Assembly: GCA_015039465.1 (NCBI GenBank)
Contig: MU130386.1
Span: 1 to 62,272 of the forward strand
DNA from: Phlegmacium glaucopus
Lineage: Eukaryota > Basidiomycota > Agaricomycetes > Agaricales > Cortinariaceae
Length of the DNA: 62,272 nt
Direction: 5' to 3'
Positions 1 to 11,955 of this stretch are shown here, in pieces (the stretch's first letter is position 1; each line of letters starts with the position of its first letter). Under the pieces are notes generated by a model, which saw only the letters and a list, made by a program, of their open reading frames with translations, had not been told where the DNA came from and did no database searches. The translations under genes were made by a program, and so were the position numbers.

Positions 1-207
1 GGATCAGGTGCTCAGAGAGATAGTCAGGCTAGCATTTAGTTACACTAAGTTAGAATAAGGAAAAATGTGTCCCTTGTAAATGTCCAGCCATGTACGCCCA
101 TTCCGGCATTCCGAATGTGTCCTGGCACAGCGATGGTGGACATTAGGCCCAACTCCCGGTCATTCGGCCCAACTGCCAGTCATTAGGCTCGACTGCCGGT
201 CATCGAA

Positions 208-465
208 GTTGGGCCAGGGATCTGCCGACATGTCTGGTAATACCGGCATATCTGATGATACCGGCATGGATCCTGACACTGGCGTTGGGCCAGGGATCTG
301 CCGACATGTCTGGTAATACCGGCATATCTGATGATACCGGCATGGATCCTGACACTGGCCGTTGGGCCAGGGATCTGCCGACATGTCTGGTAATACCAGC
401 ATAAGCCGGTATACCTGGTGGTACCGGCATATCTGATGATACTGGCATGGATCCTGGCTCTTCCA
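208..465. repeat. Minisatellite, 76-bp unit, about three copies
   Basis: Three head-to-tail units begin at 208, 284 and 361 with GTTGGGCCAGGGATCTGCCG. The first two are nearly identical. The third is longer, with an insertion near 400-430. Related CCGGCAT and CTGCCGGTCAT motifs are scattered through the surrounding 100-990, so the array probably grew from a locally repetitive element. Several overlapping open frames here on both strands are by-products of the repeat and are not called as genes. Confidence 0.85.
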
Positions 466-2347
466 ATGCCGGTCATCCATATGGGCCACCAGGTGCCCAA
501 AGTGATGATGGCCCTAGAATTTAGTGAGGAGCAATATTAAGGTCCAGGCTCGGATAGTCATGCACTGTCGTTCCAAGAGAATCCGGCATTCCCAATGCAT
601 TATGGCATACATGACACCGGCAGATATTAAGTCCGACTGCTGGTCATCTAACCGTGCCAACTGGCAGGGCTGGTAAAAACGGCACTGATATTTGTGGTTT
701 TTGACTGCCGGTCATCCAAGGGTGCCAGGAAGAGGCCAAATGACATGGCTGATCCTCCCAGCACCGGGTTTGATGCACCACCAATCTGGACGGCTGATGG
801 CTGGCATACTCATTCAAAGTGTGCCGGGCACCAGGCACATGGCATGGCCGATTATACCGGCAGCAGGAATTCGCTGCCCGGGGGTCCAATGGTACCGGAT
901 GGCTCACTCACTAATACTGGTTGCCAGTCCATCTGCAGCGTTCCAGGGACAGGGCAACCGGCTGACCGTACCACGCTAGCGCCGGCATAGTACAGGCATT
1001 GGGATGAACAGCAGGCATTATGGCCCATTCCTGGAATTGGTATGGTACGACACAGTGTGTGTATTTCTATATATGGTAGGTGGTATTCCCGGATTTAGTG
1101 CATTCTGGGAACCTGCACCATCCGACACACTGTGTCCGTTCCGGGAATCATATGGTACAACACACTGTAGTGTCTCAACCTGCATCTGCACCTTAACTAC
1201 TTATACTAATTGTACATGGTCTGTGCACTCATTTGTACTTATGTATGTAGTGATAAGAATCAGCCATGAGTAATACTAAACTACTAAGCAGATAGCTAAC
1301 TGGCCTCATGACTAAGGTGTAATGACTAAGGCTACAGATCTAGGTCTGGGAGACGGGTAAGGGTAGGTGCTTAAGTAGTAAGCTTGTGATGGGATGTCAC
1401 ATGGTGACAGAGGGTGTCGGGTAGTGCCATAGGCCTAGGTGATAATGTAGGGTTGTTGTACGATGGGTGAGATCAAGGTGACAGGTGGTGTTATGCGTAG
1501 ACTGGGAGGTGTAGAGTAGGATCAAAGGGAGATCCCCTGACACAGAGGGCTCAAGAAAGTAATGATAAATTGATAATGGACAAAATATTCAATCATAGAT
1601 TTATATCCAAGCAATACTATATTTGACCAAGGGTGATCATTGATATAGTGTTTCAACTCCTGCCTAACTATCCTTCCATGATTTGAATCCTAGCTCTACT
1701 CAAGTTGCAAAGAGTCTGGTATGGGAAGGGCAGGCCTATGCCAATGATGTCATATTTCCATATATGGAAGTGTGCCTGATTACATAGGTAGTAGTCCAGC
1801 CCAAAGTGTCCTTAAAAAAAAATTCAACCCCAGGTACATTTTTTTATTTCCCACACCCCTTTGACTGTTTAAGACATTGGTACTATTCTGTATATATCAC
1901 AAAAAACCTCCTGAAAAAAGAATAAGTTGAAGCTGACAGAGTTTACTGATAATATCATGAAGGAGGCAAAAGCTAAATCAAAGGGAGGTAGACCTGCGCC
2001 TGATATCTAGAGGCAAAGCAAAAATGCAGTACCATGGTGGGAAGTTGTACATATGATATTGGAATTCTCAGCAAGAGAAAAGGGGTTGTTCTGGACAGGA
2101 AGAAAGATGAAGCCACATAATAATTGCCACCCATCATTATTATGTCATTACACATGTATATATTATCTGCTTGAAAGAGTCTGAGTTGACCTCACCAACA
2201 ACCTCAACAACCATCCAGGGCCAGGAAAGGCTGGGTTCAAGCAGAGGGTTGAGAGGTGTGTGGTGCAGGCTGGAGTTGAGATGGGGTTGAATATTTCAAA
2301 CCAGTGTTTGGAGGAGGTTGAGGAGTACTCTGGGTTTTCTGAGGTGC
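466..2347. other. No gene seen; degenerate repetitive sequence then AT-rich spacer
   Basis: 466-1280 contains more of the short CCGGCAT and CTGGTCATC motifs and two related stretches around 1020-1170 with GGTATGGTACGACACA-like words. It looks like an old, decayed repeat. 1290-2347 is AT-rich and has no open frame with recognisable protein character. It lies downstream of the minus-strand NACHT gene, so part of it may be 3' untranslated sequence. Confidence 0.4.
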
Positions 2348-5022
2348 TCAAGATGCAGTGGAAGCTTTCTGTGAGGCACTAGAAGAAGGCTGAGTTTGAG
2401 TGGAGTGTGATAGGACTTGGGAAGTATGTGGTACAGGCTGGGTTTGAGATGGGTTTGTATGTTTTGAAGGAATTTGAGGCATAGGTGACAATTTCTGGGC
2501 CCTTCGACGGGCAGTTGAAGAGTTCAGAATTGTAGCAGGTTTCTGACTAGTTGTAGCCCGAGTTGAGGATTTCATGATGGTGCCAGGAGGATGTTTCTGA
2601 GATCCACAGTCCAAGTAGTCTTTGATTGCTTTCTGTGTCTCCAAGGGAAGTCTTTGGTATAAGATAAGATGTTGAGTTTGCAAGCTTTGGATAGCCATTC
2701 TCAGCTCTGGCAACTGCATGGCGTGCGAGAGTGAATGGGGAAGGAGCTTTGCAAAGGCAGTGTGCAGGTCCTCCGTAACATCCTTAGCCTGTATCTGCTT
2801 GAGGCAGAAGAGGGCAGCTTTTGCTTGCGTTGAGTCATTAACGAGGGTTGACAACGTCTTTGTAAGATGCGAGCGAGCAAAGTGGGCCTCATCGCAAAAG
2901 CCCTTGAGAGAGTCTGAACCTGTCAAGCAAATATTGGCATTGATTTCGTCCCATGCAGGCGAAGTAGATAGTGGTGTCAGCTTTGAGACCCGGTAAATGG
3001 GCGATCGTGGCCCTCTGGCTTCTTCCTCCGAATTCCACTCTGAACCTGGCTGAAGGATTGGCATACTTTGGTCTGACTCGGCGTCACTTTCTACATGCGC
3101 GATCTTCATGCCATCGTTGTCACCATACTCGGGGTCACTTTCCATATGCACAATCCTGTCCTTGTTTCCTTCACTCTTGATATCATCCTCAAAAGTCGTT
3201 GACTTCCAGTGACCGGACGGGAGGAAGGATTTAAAGTGTTGATCGAAATATGTGACGAGCATCTTATAGGCGTTGGATGACTAGGATGACGCAGCATCAG
3301 CTTCGACAAACATAGTGTAAAGTGAGAAAATTGAAATAACCCACGACATGATTTTCAAGCTGCCGCAACAAGGGTATAAGATAGTATGCTCCTTTGGAAC
3401 GTTGGTCATATTTCCTGGTACTGGCAGGTCGCCTGAAAATTGAAATAGGGTTCATCTGGTCGAGGGCGTCTCGGAGGTCTTTACGGGGTGTTGCTTCTTT
3501 CAATAGACCAGAAAATGCACGGTATGACAATACTAGTAGGCTGTTAATCGGATTCACGACTAGGATCAAACAAAGTTATCTTGTACCTTCAGGATTGCGG
3601 CCTTGTCTCACCATGGCACATGTAATATCCGCAGCAATATCTCCTCTTTCACAGAAGAGGTCGAGTGAGCGCGAGCTATCAAACAAAAAGTCGCCAAAAG
3701 ATGCATGAAAGGGTCTGATGCTGTCCTCGCTGGCATCGAAGAGGGAAGCAAGTTCATAAAGTATCGCCCAGGTTTCGCTGAGTTCAATGTGGAGGACCTT
3801 CGCGAGGTCCGTGGGCAAAATGGTGTTGAAATATTTTGAGTATTCAAGGCAAACTGCTGTGGCTTTGACGGACATGCCGACATCGTTACGCGTTCTCAGG
3901 ATGAGGAAATATAAGGCGTCGAGGTCAGCGAAGGGATGTTTTTTCTTGTCTTCGAGGTGTGACAGCAACCTCAGATCCAGTACATGTTTGAGCCGCGCAA
4001 CAGCTTGGTGCCGATGCCTGGGAGAACAGACATATTTCTCGACCGTGGCGGCAAAGATAAACTGGCCGGACGACTTCGCTACAAGGTAATCAATATTTGC
4101 AGCCGTTGGCCAGTCCTCACTCGGGGGATGCGGAAGCAGTTTCCTGGTTCTAGCAAATTTCTCGACCAGGAAGGCACGGATATCGGCATCGGAATCGACG
4201 TCATCATTCAGCGAGATGTTGGTTGAGATGGCTTTCAACGGAGAGTCGGTGTCGTTGAATGCGGTGACGATGGTCGGCTCCGGACGGCAACAAATGAGGA
4301 TGCGTAGTCTTGAATTGGGATGGCATAACGTCTCTGATATGACATTGAGGACTAAATGTTGATCATCGGGCGAGAGAGTCTCGTCGAGCCCGTCGAGAAT
4401 GATGATATAGGGGACGATGCCAGACGGAGCAAGAAGATCCAAAGGTTCCAAGACCAGTTTCTTCAGCTGGACGGCCAGGGGTGCCAGAAAGATATGTGGG
4501 TCGTGGCTGACAACATTGGAGATCGCCTCCTTTGCATCTTGAAGTGTATGAACGGCCATACGATAGGCGAGAGTAGGCGCAAGGGAAGCTAGTTGAGCTC
4601 CTGTCCCATCTGCACGGGAAAAGAAGAATTCGCCAAGCAGGATTCCCTCGTCCTCGCACCACTTGGCAATAGTCCTCCCTATAGCCGTCTTTCCGCCCCC
4701 GGCAGGGCCGTGCAGCCACATAACGAACTTGTCCCCTTCAATGTTGCGTAGTGCCCAGCCCTTCATACGTTCGAGGACTTTGGTTCGGGTGTTTGTGAAG
4801 CATGTTGAGTGGGAGAGATCAGAATCAGCAAGATGGAACGCCAGAGGAGAGGCTTTTTCAGCCAGTTTTTCGAAGCCTAGTCAAGTTGACGAAATCAGAT
4901 AAAAGCATACTTGGGGAATTAGACCTACAGGTGCTCAAAGTCGTCCGTGAAACGGTCTGATTGAACGTACTACCTGTAATCAGGAGGTTGTTACCCGAAA
5001 TCATCGAGTGAGGCGCCGACAT
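2348..5022 (-). CDS. NACHT-domain STAND ATPase (four-exon model)
   Basis: Probable fungal NLR-like signalling ATPase. My model has exons 5022-4929, 4876-3587, 3532-3345 and 3280-2348. The introns are 52-64 bp with GT-AG ends, and the phases join exactly to give about 834 aa. The start MSAPHSMISG followed by a short NLLITGSTFN stretch is typical of agaric NACHT proteins, which often open with an S/T-rich ISG..F.N leader. Visible motifs: P-loop GPAGGGKT at about residues 88-95, Walker B YIIILDGLDE at about 188-197, and sensor-like RILICCRPEP at about 223-232. The last 310 residues carry an acidic stretch and then a Ser/Thr/Gln-rich tail, with no WD40, ankyrin or TPR repeats visible. An alternative acceptor at 3541/3540 would stop translation almost at once after exon 2, giving a protein of about 463 aa. 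Coding sequence has normal CpG content. The NACHT call is firm; the 3' exons are moderately supported. Confidence 0.8.
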
Positions 5023-5439
5023 TGGCTGCAGTGAAGGGGCGTCGTACTGTCATTTTACCATGTGTTTGACGGGCGTTGTTTATGAACCAAAAATAGATTT
5101 ATAGTCTTAATCTTTTCGAGTTTTGCGATCAAGTAAATCCAAAACTGAAATGGAAAATATATATGTAGTAAAAATGGTACAAGTATTCTCTATCTAAAAT
5201 CTGTTATGGATATGCTATTTACCTGAATCATGGAGCGAGATAGGTTTTATTACGGAAGTTTGCAGGTCTGTATCGCAGGAAACAAGAGGACGGTATCGCA
5301 ACATATTAATAAATGAAGAAAAGAAAGGAAAATGGTGGGGACATCGTAAGTACAGGAACAAAACGAGTGTCAAGGCAATCATGAAGATCGTTAGCATAGA
5401 AGGTGAAGAGTCAAAATAGACCGATGGTCAAATAGAAAC
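5023..5439. other. NACHT upstream region, no gene seen
   Basis: AT-rich sequence between the NACHT start and the decayed gene to its right. It presumably holds the NACHT promoter. I do not see a convincing TATA box at a fixed distance from the start codon. Confidence 0.3.
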
Positions 5440-7760
5440 AGATTCTTCAGCGCGTCTGAGTTCTTGGTCCGAAGTCTGAGTACCAGCCTCTCTTCCCTGG
5501 ACCAACAGGCGAATCTCGTCAACATTACACTCCTCAACGCTTAACCACGGTGAACGCTGTCTAACCCTCTTACGAGAGGGTGTGTCCTGCTTGGAGGTGA
5601 CAGATTTCTTCCTCTTTGGACGAGTACCGGTAAAAAGGCATTTAGGAGTGCAATAAATAGCAGGGGAATAATCCGGATGATCGATAGGAAGTTTGGGTTC
5701 CGGAGGAGGGGGAAACTGTCACTCCTGAGCATAATTATTGATTATAGAATGGATTCTTGAGTTCGTGTCGAACACCACGACTGTGAAAAGAGAGTTAATA
5801 TAGATATACAACGAAGAAAGGAGAGAACATACAATACGTAAGCCATAGTGGGCCTCTCTTTTAATAGGTTATGTGGACTAGGATTTGCGCCGCTATCACT
5901 TGGGCTAGGAGTGTCCTCGACGTGTGTTTTTCAGGAGTGGCAAGGAGTGCGTTGTTTGGAGAGTCTCGAAGGGCACGTCTAGTCGATGATGGCGTCTTCG
6001 GAGTTACAGTACGAGAATCCGTAGCAATATGAGGTTCAGGCTTTCGAGTAACAAGTTGGGTGTTGCAACCGCCGGCCTTCGAGAAGATGGTGGCGGAGAA
6101 ACAGGTGCCACATCTACTTGCGCCTGTCCGCATCTGGACAGCAGAGGCGCTGCCTGTGACTACCAACAGTTGCCGTGGTACTAGATTTCGAGCCCTAGAT
6201 TTCAAGCCAGGATGTTCGTCTTTAGGTTCAGCTTTAGGATTTGTGGCTGTATCGCCGAACTAAAACTCATCCTCGTTTACTCGTTTCGCCTCCGTCATTC
6301 GTCTTCTCTTAGGTCTCTCCCCCAGCACCCATCGCCACTGGCCAACACCACATCCGAGTCCTCATTACTGTCGTTATCACAAAATCCGTAGGCCCTCCTC
6401 TAGCATGCTTATGATGAGTTCTAGGAGGTATAGGCAACGAGGTTGTCGAAGCCGAGCATGTCAGAAGTCTAGGGATGGGAGGCAATGCTATTGGTGAAGA
6501 ATCCAGCGTTGGTTGTCCGGATGTCGGTGGATGTCTTGGTCTTGGTGTCTGTGCGTCGATGTGTGCTTTAACAAGCTTGCAACAGACTCAAAAACATGAA
6601 AAAAGCCTATGCGTATGCTAGTCCATGCTCCATGCATCACCCACCCCCATACAGCTTGCGCGTTGTCTTCGTATGGCGACCTTTTCCGAGAACGGGTTCA
6701 ACAACCGGCTCAACCTTCGATTATCCTCCTTGGTCAAACTCGACATCCTCAGCGGCGGATGTTCGAAGAAGACCGCCATCTTCGGCGAGAAGAAACCCAT
6801 CGTCAACGGACCATGATGCGATGTGCCTCTTGATGACGTCGACAGAAATATCACTAGCATCCTCAACAACTTTGGGGCCTCTATCATCGCTTCAACGTCA
6901 TTGGAGGCGGACGAATCACGCGAGAGCTCTTTGATGAGGGCGGGGTTTTGTCCTGTGGAGATTTTGAAGCGCAGATAGAGCATCTGGGGAGGTGTTGCAT
7001 GCGAGAGGTTGAATGATCCAACACGACATAGCTCAAATGCCTACGTCAATCAATAACATTAGGGTTTGAAACAGGAATGAAGAGATTTCTCGACTTGCCT
7101 TGTAGACGAGAACCTTGTTGACAAATTGTGGTAAAATCTAGGGTGGGTAGTTCTCGGATAATGTTGTCCAAACCTTGACATGAGCGACTCATTGAGAATT
7201 CGATTTCGAAGTAGGCATTAGCAAGTTGAATAAGAGTCATGCTGTTGATGATGCTGCAAGGCATCAGTTTACACCTTCAATGAATCATGAGAGAGAAGGC
7301 AAACAGACCTTCAAGTTTCTCAACAGTGGCGAAATCTTTATTGCATATCGGACATCCGTTTACGATGTTCTCGATCCATGCCTTGCGTCGTGTCTCGCAA
7401 CCTGACATACAAAAAAGTTATATGGTGGAATAACAATCGGATAAGAAACCCCATACCATGAGAGGCTCGTGAGTCGTTCATTTTGTTTCTCGCACCAGAC
7501 AATTTCTTCTTAAGTTCTTTCAACTCTACCCTCTCTCCCGCAACTTCCTTATGTAACAAATCCACTTGCATGCATCAAGAAGGCGATTTTCAGGGAGTTA
7601 TGATTGCTGCTATTTGCACCAGTGAGTTCGTCCTGGAGTTTTCTGGGTTTGGCTTGGGAAGGAATTAAGCGCGATGTTATTTGGAGTGTCGGATGAGCTT
7701 CGTATGGTCTGGTGGTCGGGCTTCCAGAACGCGGAATTTTGGGCATATTTCTTGTTGATC
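5440..7760 (-). pseudogene. Decayed coiled-coil / CPIC-motif gene (copy 1 of 3)
   Basis: On the minus strand, a Lys/Glu-rich coiled-coil segment (LLHKEVAGERVELKELKKKL, 7571-7510) leads to a donor near 7457. A 55-bp intron follows, then an exon reading CETRRKAWIENIVNG and CPICNKDF (about 7405-7330). CPIC with the upstream Cys suggests a small RING-like zinc finger. Downstream sequence (7264-7046, 6983-6618, 6205-5861) matches the other copies but is interrupted by stops and frame changes. The N-terminal part also shifts frame near 7580. I infer a former multi-exon regulatory protein that is now broken. Relatives lie at 59700-60660 (plus) and 61550-62272 (minus). Exact exon limits are uncertain. 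Confidence 0.55.
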
Positions 7761-8070
7761 ATCGCGGATGCGAGTATACTAGGCGTCCTCAGTCAAGGAT
7801 TGGGAGATGTGAGGGACCCCAGAGAGAGGTTTCGCACTCGGAGGTGGAGAAGCCTGTCGAAGGGGCAAACTGAGGGTGATAGTACGGGATATTAGAGATG
7901 AGGAAGCAGCGTAGAAGGATTGACAAACAACGTTGTAGAAAGTATGCAGTTGATGTGAGTACTAGCATTGTTATGGAGACAACAGTAACTGTTTATGTAA
8001 GCGAGAGCATCCCTCTTTCTGACTCTCATCACCAACCTCCAACGTTCACCGCAACTCACTGTTCGACGAT

Positions 8071-11000
8071 ATGAAGCGCATTTTTAAGAAACTTGTCAAG
8101 TCCAAGGAATCAAGATATTCCTCTCTGACCATCAACGATGCTCTGGGTTCAAACTCTGGAGCAGCAACTTCGACATCGACCATGAAGACAAGCACCGCTG
8201 ATCCTATGCTATCCGTTCCCGCTAGTCCTGTGGCTGCAAGCGCACAGCTTATTCAACCCGCTGGCCTTACTGTGAGCATTCAACTCCGCCCATCGCATCC
8301 CTAAGCATTTAATAACCGTCATCTTTTAGGCTGCCCATGACCTAGTCTCTACTTCGGTTTCCGCTTTGGCGATCAATGAACAAGATGTAAGCATTCCAGT
8401 CGCTAGCGTTACTGTAAGCGTTCAACTTCGCCCATCGCATCCTTAAACATTTGATCATCGTCATCGATCAGGCCGCCCATGACCTAATCTCTACTTCGAT
8501 TTCTACTTTGGCGATCAAAGACCTTGCTCCTGTAAGTATTTCAGCCGCTGGCGTTAATGTGAGCGTTCAACTTGGGCCATCATATCCATCATCACTTAAT
8601 CATCTTCGTCGATCAGAGTGCCCATGAACTCCAACTCTCTGCTTCGGTTCCCGCTCTGGCCGTTGCCCCTGTTGCCCTTCCGGAAGGAAATTCACCCTCG
8701 CCTGATGTCATAATGCAAGCCAATTTGGGATCCATTGAATCGGAACAAAATCCCTCGGTGAGTTGCTCATACTATGTGTTCTCGGCTTTCGCTGATGATG
8801 ATCAGCACGCCCAACAATCTGTCTCGGGTCTCTTTGCGAACGCCCAAAATGTTTTCATCACTAACAGTACTATTGTAAGTCTTTCTCGTAGGTTGTGTGT
8901 ATGAGTTAGCAATGATTATACATTCAGAACTATGTCAACATTCTCCCTCCCAATACTGGTGATGGGCAGATGAAGATCCCTATAACTCAAAAACCCAACC
9001 CCAGCCCAAATTTTACTGGACGGAAAGACGTACTCGATAAACTTGGGAAGATTTTTGTTCATCATGCTACTAGTAGACTGATGTCTAGGCGCTCATGTCT
9101 CCTCTGGGGACTGGGAGGGATTGGAAAGACCCAGATTTGTCTCAAGTTCATAGAAGGAATGTCTGAAAAGTAAGAATCCTTCATACTTTGCCATTCACAA
9201 CACTAAACTTGTTTCTTGTTAGTTTTTCACATGTATTCTGGGTTGATGCCTCTTCTCAGGGGAGCATTGAAATGTCTCTCAAGGGCATATCTAGTCTTCC
9301 TGCTGCCCAAGGTTCTCATGTGGATGGCTCAGTTGAGTCTGTCCTCCAGTGGATATCTTCTCTCCAAGAAGAGTGGTTGATTGTCTTTGATAATGCTGAT
9401 GATCCTCCTCCGGAGGTGGTGGAAAAGTTCATTCCTCCAGGTGACAGAGGTAATATTCTCATTACTAGCAGAAACCAATCCATGGGAAGGATTGTATCAT
9501 TTGAGAGCAAAGTTGAGATCAATGAGATGGAGGTATCAGATGCTATAAACCTACTTCTCAGAGCCAGCTGCTTGGATGCATTACCTGAGCATCTAGAGGC
9601 TGGCAAAAAGATTGTGACTGAGCTTGGCTGCATTCCTCTTGCTATTGATCATGCTGGTGCCTATATTGAGGCTGGGAAATGTGATATTGATGAATATCTG
9701 AGACAACTTTCATTGCATCGTCAGGTTCTTTTGTCAGATGCTACCTTTACAGGGGCATCAAAGTATAATAAAACAGTGTATGGGACTTGGGATCTTTCTT
9801 TCAAAGAAATAGAAAGGAGGGCTAGTGGACATTCCACTGCTGGTGATGCACAAGCAGCCCAGGCTGCAATCCTAATTCTTCAAATATGTGCTTTCTACCA
9901 TCATAGCAATATTTCAAAAGAGATATTCCAATCTGCTGCTGAGGAGGCTGCAAAACATGTTATTGATGGTGACATAGCCAAAAGGTTACCTCAGGCAGTC
10001 ACTTCACTGGACCATACTCTGCTTGACTTGGACAATGATGGTCATTGGGATGAGTTCATATTTGGACAAGGGATTAGTGTCCTTCTGTCATTCTCATTGA
10101 TGAAAAGAGGACAATCATCTAAAATGTTTTCTGTCCATCCTCTGGTGCACTACTGGAGTAGAGAGAGAATGCCAAACTCTGAGCAGCAAAGAATGTGTCA
10201 GATGGGAGGCATAATCTTATCCTGTGCAATTAAATGGAGATTTAAAAGTCAGGACTACAGACTGCGACGGTTGATTTTTCCACATATCAAAGCAAATGAG
10301 TTATATAGAAGGCAGATGGGGTGCATTGATCAGTACTATGATGATAAATGGAGTAAATTTTCACTAGTAATAAGGGAGAATGGAGACTGGAACAATGCAG
10401 AGCAGCTGCAGGTTCAAGTTATGAATATGAGGACAAAACTGCTTGGGACAGAACATCCATATACCCTCACCAGTATGGAAAATCTAGGAAATACATATAG
10501 GCATCAGGGAAGGTGGAATGAGGCAGAGCAGCTGCAGGTTCAAGTTATGAACATGAGGAAGACATTGCTTGGTGCAGAACATCCAGAAACCATCAGAAGT
10601 ATGGCACATGTAGCAAGCACAGCCAGGAATCTGGGAAGGTGGAATGAGGCAGAGCAGTTGGAGGTTCAAGTTATGGACATGAGAAAGAAGATGCTGGGTG
10701 CAGAACATCCAAACACCCTCAACAGTATGGAAAATCTAGCAAATACATACAGCAATCAAGGAAGGTGGAATGAGGCAGAGCAGCTGCAGGTTCAAGTTAT
10801 GAGCATGAGGAAGACACTACTTGGTGCAGAACATCCAGAAACCCTCAGGATTATGGCACATGTAGCAAGCACATCCAGGAATCAGGGAAGGTGGAATGAG
10901 GCAGAGCAGTTGGAGGTTCAAGTTATGAATATGAGGAAGACAGTGCTTGGTGCAGAACATCCAGACACCATCAACAGTATGGCAAATCTAGCAAGCACTT

Positions 11001-11827
11001 ACAGGCATCAGGGAAGGTGGAATGAGGCAGAACAGTTGCAAGTTCAAGTTATGGACATGAGGAAGACACTGCTTGGTGTTGAACATCCAGACACCCTCAA
11101 CAGTATGGCAAATCTAGCAACCACATACAGTAATCAAGGAAGGTGGAATGAGGCAGAGCAGCTGCAGGTTCAAGTTATGAACATGAGGAAGACACTGCTT
11201 GGTGCAGAACATCCAGAAACCCTCATGAGTATGGCACATGTAGCAAGCACATCCAGGCAACATGGAAGGTGGAATGAGGCAGAGCAGCTGGAGGTTCAAG
11301 TTATGAACATGAGGAAAAAGCTGCTGGGTGCAGAACATCCAAACACCATCAACAGTATGGCAAATCTAGCAAGCACATACAGCCATCAAAAAAGGTGGAG
11401 TGAGGCAGAGCAGCTGCAGGTTCAAGTTATGAACATGAGGACAAAACTGCTTGGGACAGAACATCCAGAAACCCTCAGGAGTATGGCACATGTTGCAAGC
11501 ACAGCCAGGAATCTGGGAAGGTGGAATGAAGCAGAGCAGTTGGAGGTTCAAGTTATGGACATGAGGAAGAAGCTGATTGGTGCAGAACATCCAGACACCC
11601 TCAACAGTATGGCAAATCTAGCAAGCACATACAGCCATCAAGGAAGGTGGAGTGAGGCAGAGCAGCTGCAGATTCAAGTTATGACCATAAGGAAGACACT
11701 GCTTGGTGCAAAACATCCAGACACCCTCAGAAGTATAGCAAGTTTAGCAAGCACATACAAGCATCAGGGAAGGTGGAATGAGGCAGCACAACTAGAGGTT
11801 CAAGTTATGGACATGAGAAGAAACTAA
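8071..11827 (+). CDS. NB-ARC/TPR NLR-like STAND protein
   Basis: Seven exons: 8071-8271, 8330-8386, 8472-8531, 8617-8757, 8806-8874, 8928-9169 and 9223-11827. All introns have GT-AG ends and all phases match, giving an intact 1124-aa protein. Residues 1-176 are a basic start (MKRIFKKLVKSK) and an Ala/Ser-rich leader containing a duplicated exon. The NB-ARC module follows: P-loop GLGGIGKTQ at about 237-245, Walker B WLIVFDNADD, ILITSRNQ, a GLPL-like CIPLAIDHAG, and VHPLVH in the MHD position. Residues 646-1124 are 11 full and one partial 42-residue TPR units of kinesin-light-chain type (WNEAEQLQVQVMNMRKTLLG...HP.TL.SMA). Family knowledge: such proteins oligomerise on ligand binding and trigger a partner or N-terminal effector; no known effector domain is visible here. 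The large exon is almost free of CpG, whereas exons 1-5 are normal. Confidence 0.92.
8330..8757 (+). repeat. Tandemly duplicated exon-plus-intron unit in the NLR leader
   Basis: Exons at 8330-8386, 8472-8531 and 8617-8757 all open with a version of AAHDL.ST.S.LAI (AAHDLVSTSVSALAI, AAHDLISTSISTLAI, SAHELQLSASVPALA). The introns between them also share words (GTGAGCGTTCAACTT, CATCGTCATCGATCAG). Spacing is about 142-145 bp. This is local tandem duplication of one exon with its intron, now diverging. Confidence 0.85.
10388..11824 (+). repeat. 126-bp TPR-coding tandem array (11.4 units)
   Basis: Each 126-bp unit encodes 42 residues beginning WNEAEQL. Neighbouring units are so similar at DNA level that recent duplication or gene conversion is likely. 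Two subtypes are mixed: units 2, 4, 7 and 9 carry SMAHVAST.RN or a near variant, and the others carry SM.NLA.TY. Units 9-10 closely resemble units 2-3, which suggests a block duplication. The array ends at a TAA inside unit 12. Confidence 0.95.
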
Positions 11828-11955
11828 GAAATTGTTTGGTGTAGAACCATCCAGAACACCCTCAACATCTAGCAGGCATATACAGGCATTGGAGAATGTG
11901 AAATGATGCAGAGAAATTGAAACTTGAAGTTGTAACTACAGGGAAGAGAATAGGA
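11828..11955 (+). pseudogene. Decayed TPR repeats beyond the NLR stop
   Basis: After the stop codon the DNA still resembles the repeat unit: TTGTTTGGTGTAGAACC, ACACCCTCAACA, CAGGCATATACAGGCATTGG and GATGCAGAG recur in order, but with indels and stops. The TPR array was once longer and was shortened by mutation in unit 12. Confidence 0.7.

Noticed and set aside
80..500. Several overlapping open frames on both strands
   Set aside because: They coincide with the 76-bp minisatellite and show its periodicity in every frame, so they are by-products of the repeat.
9316..11590. Minus-strand open frames opposite the NLR (for example repeated MFCTQ... frames at 10484-11590)
   Set aside because: They are mirror images of the TPR-coding repeat and recur with its 126-bp-based periodicity.
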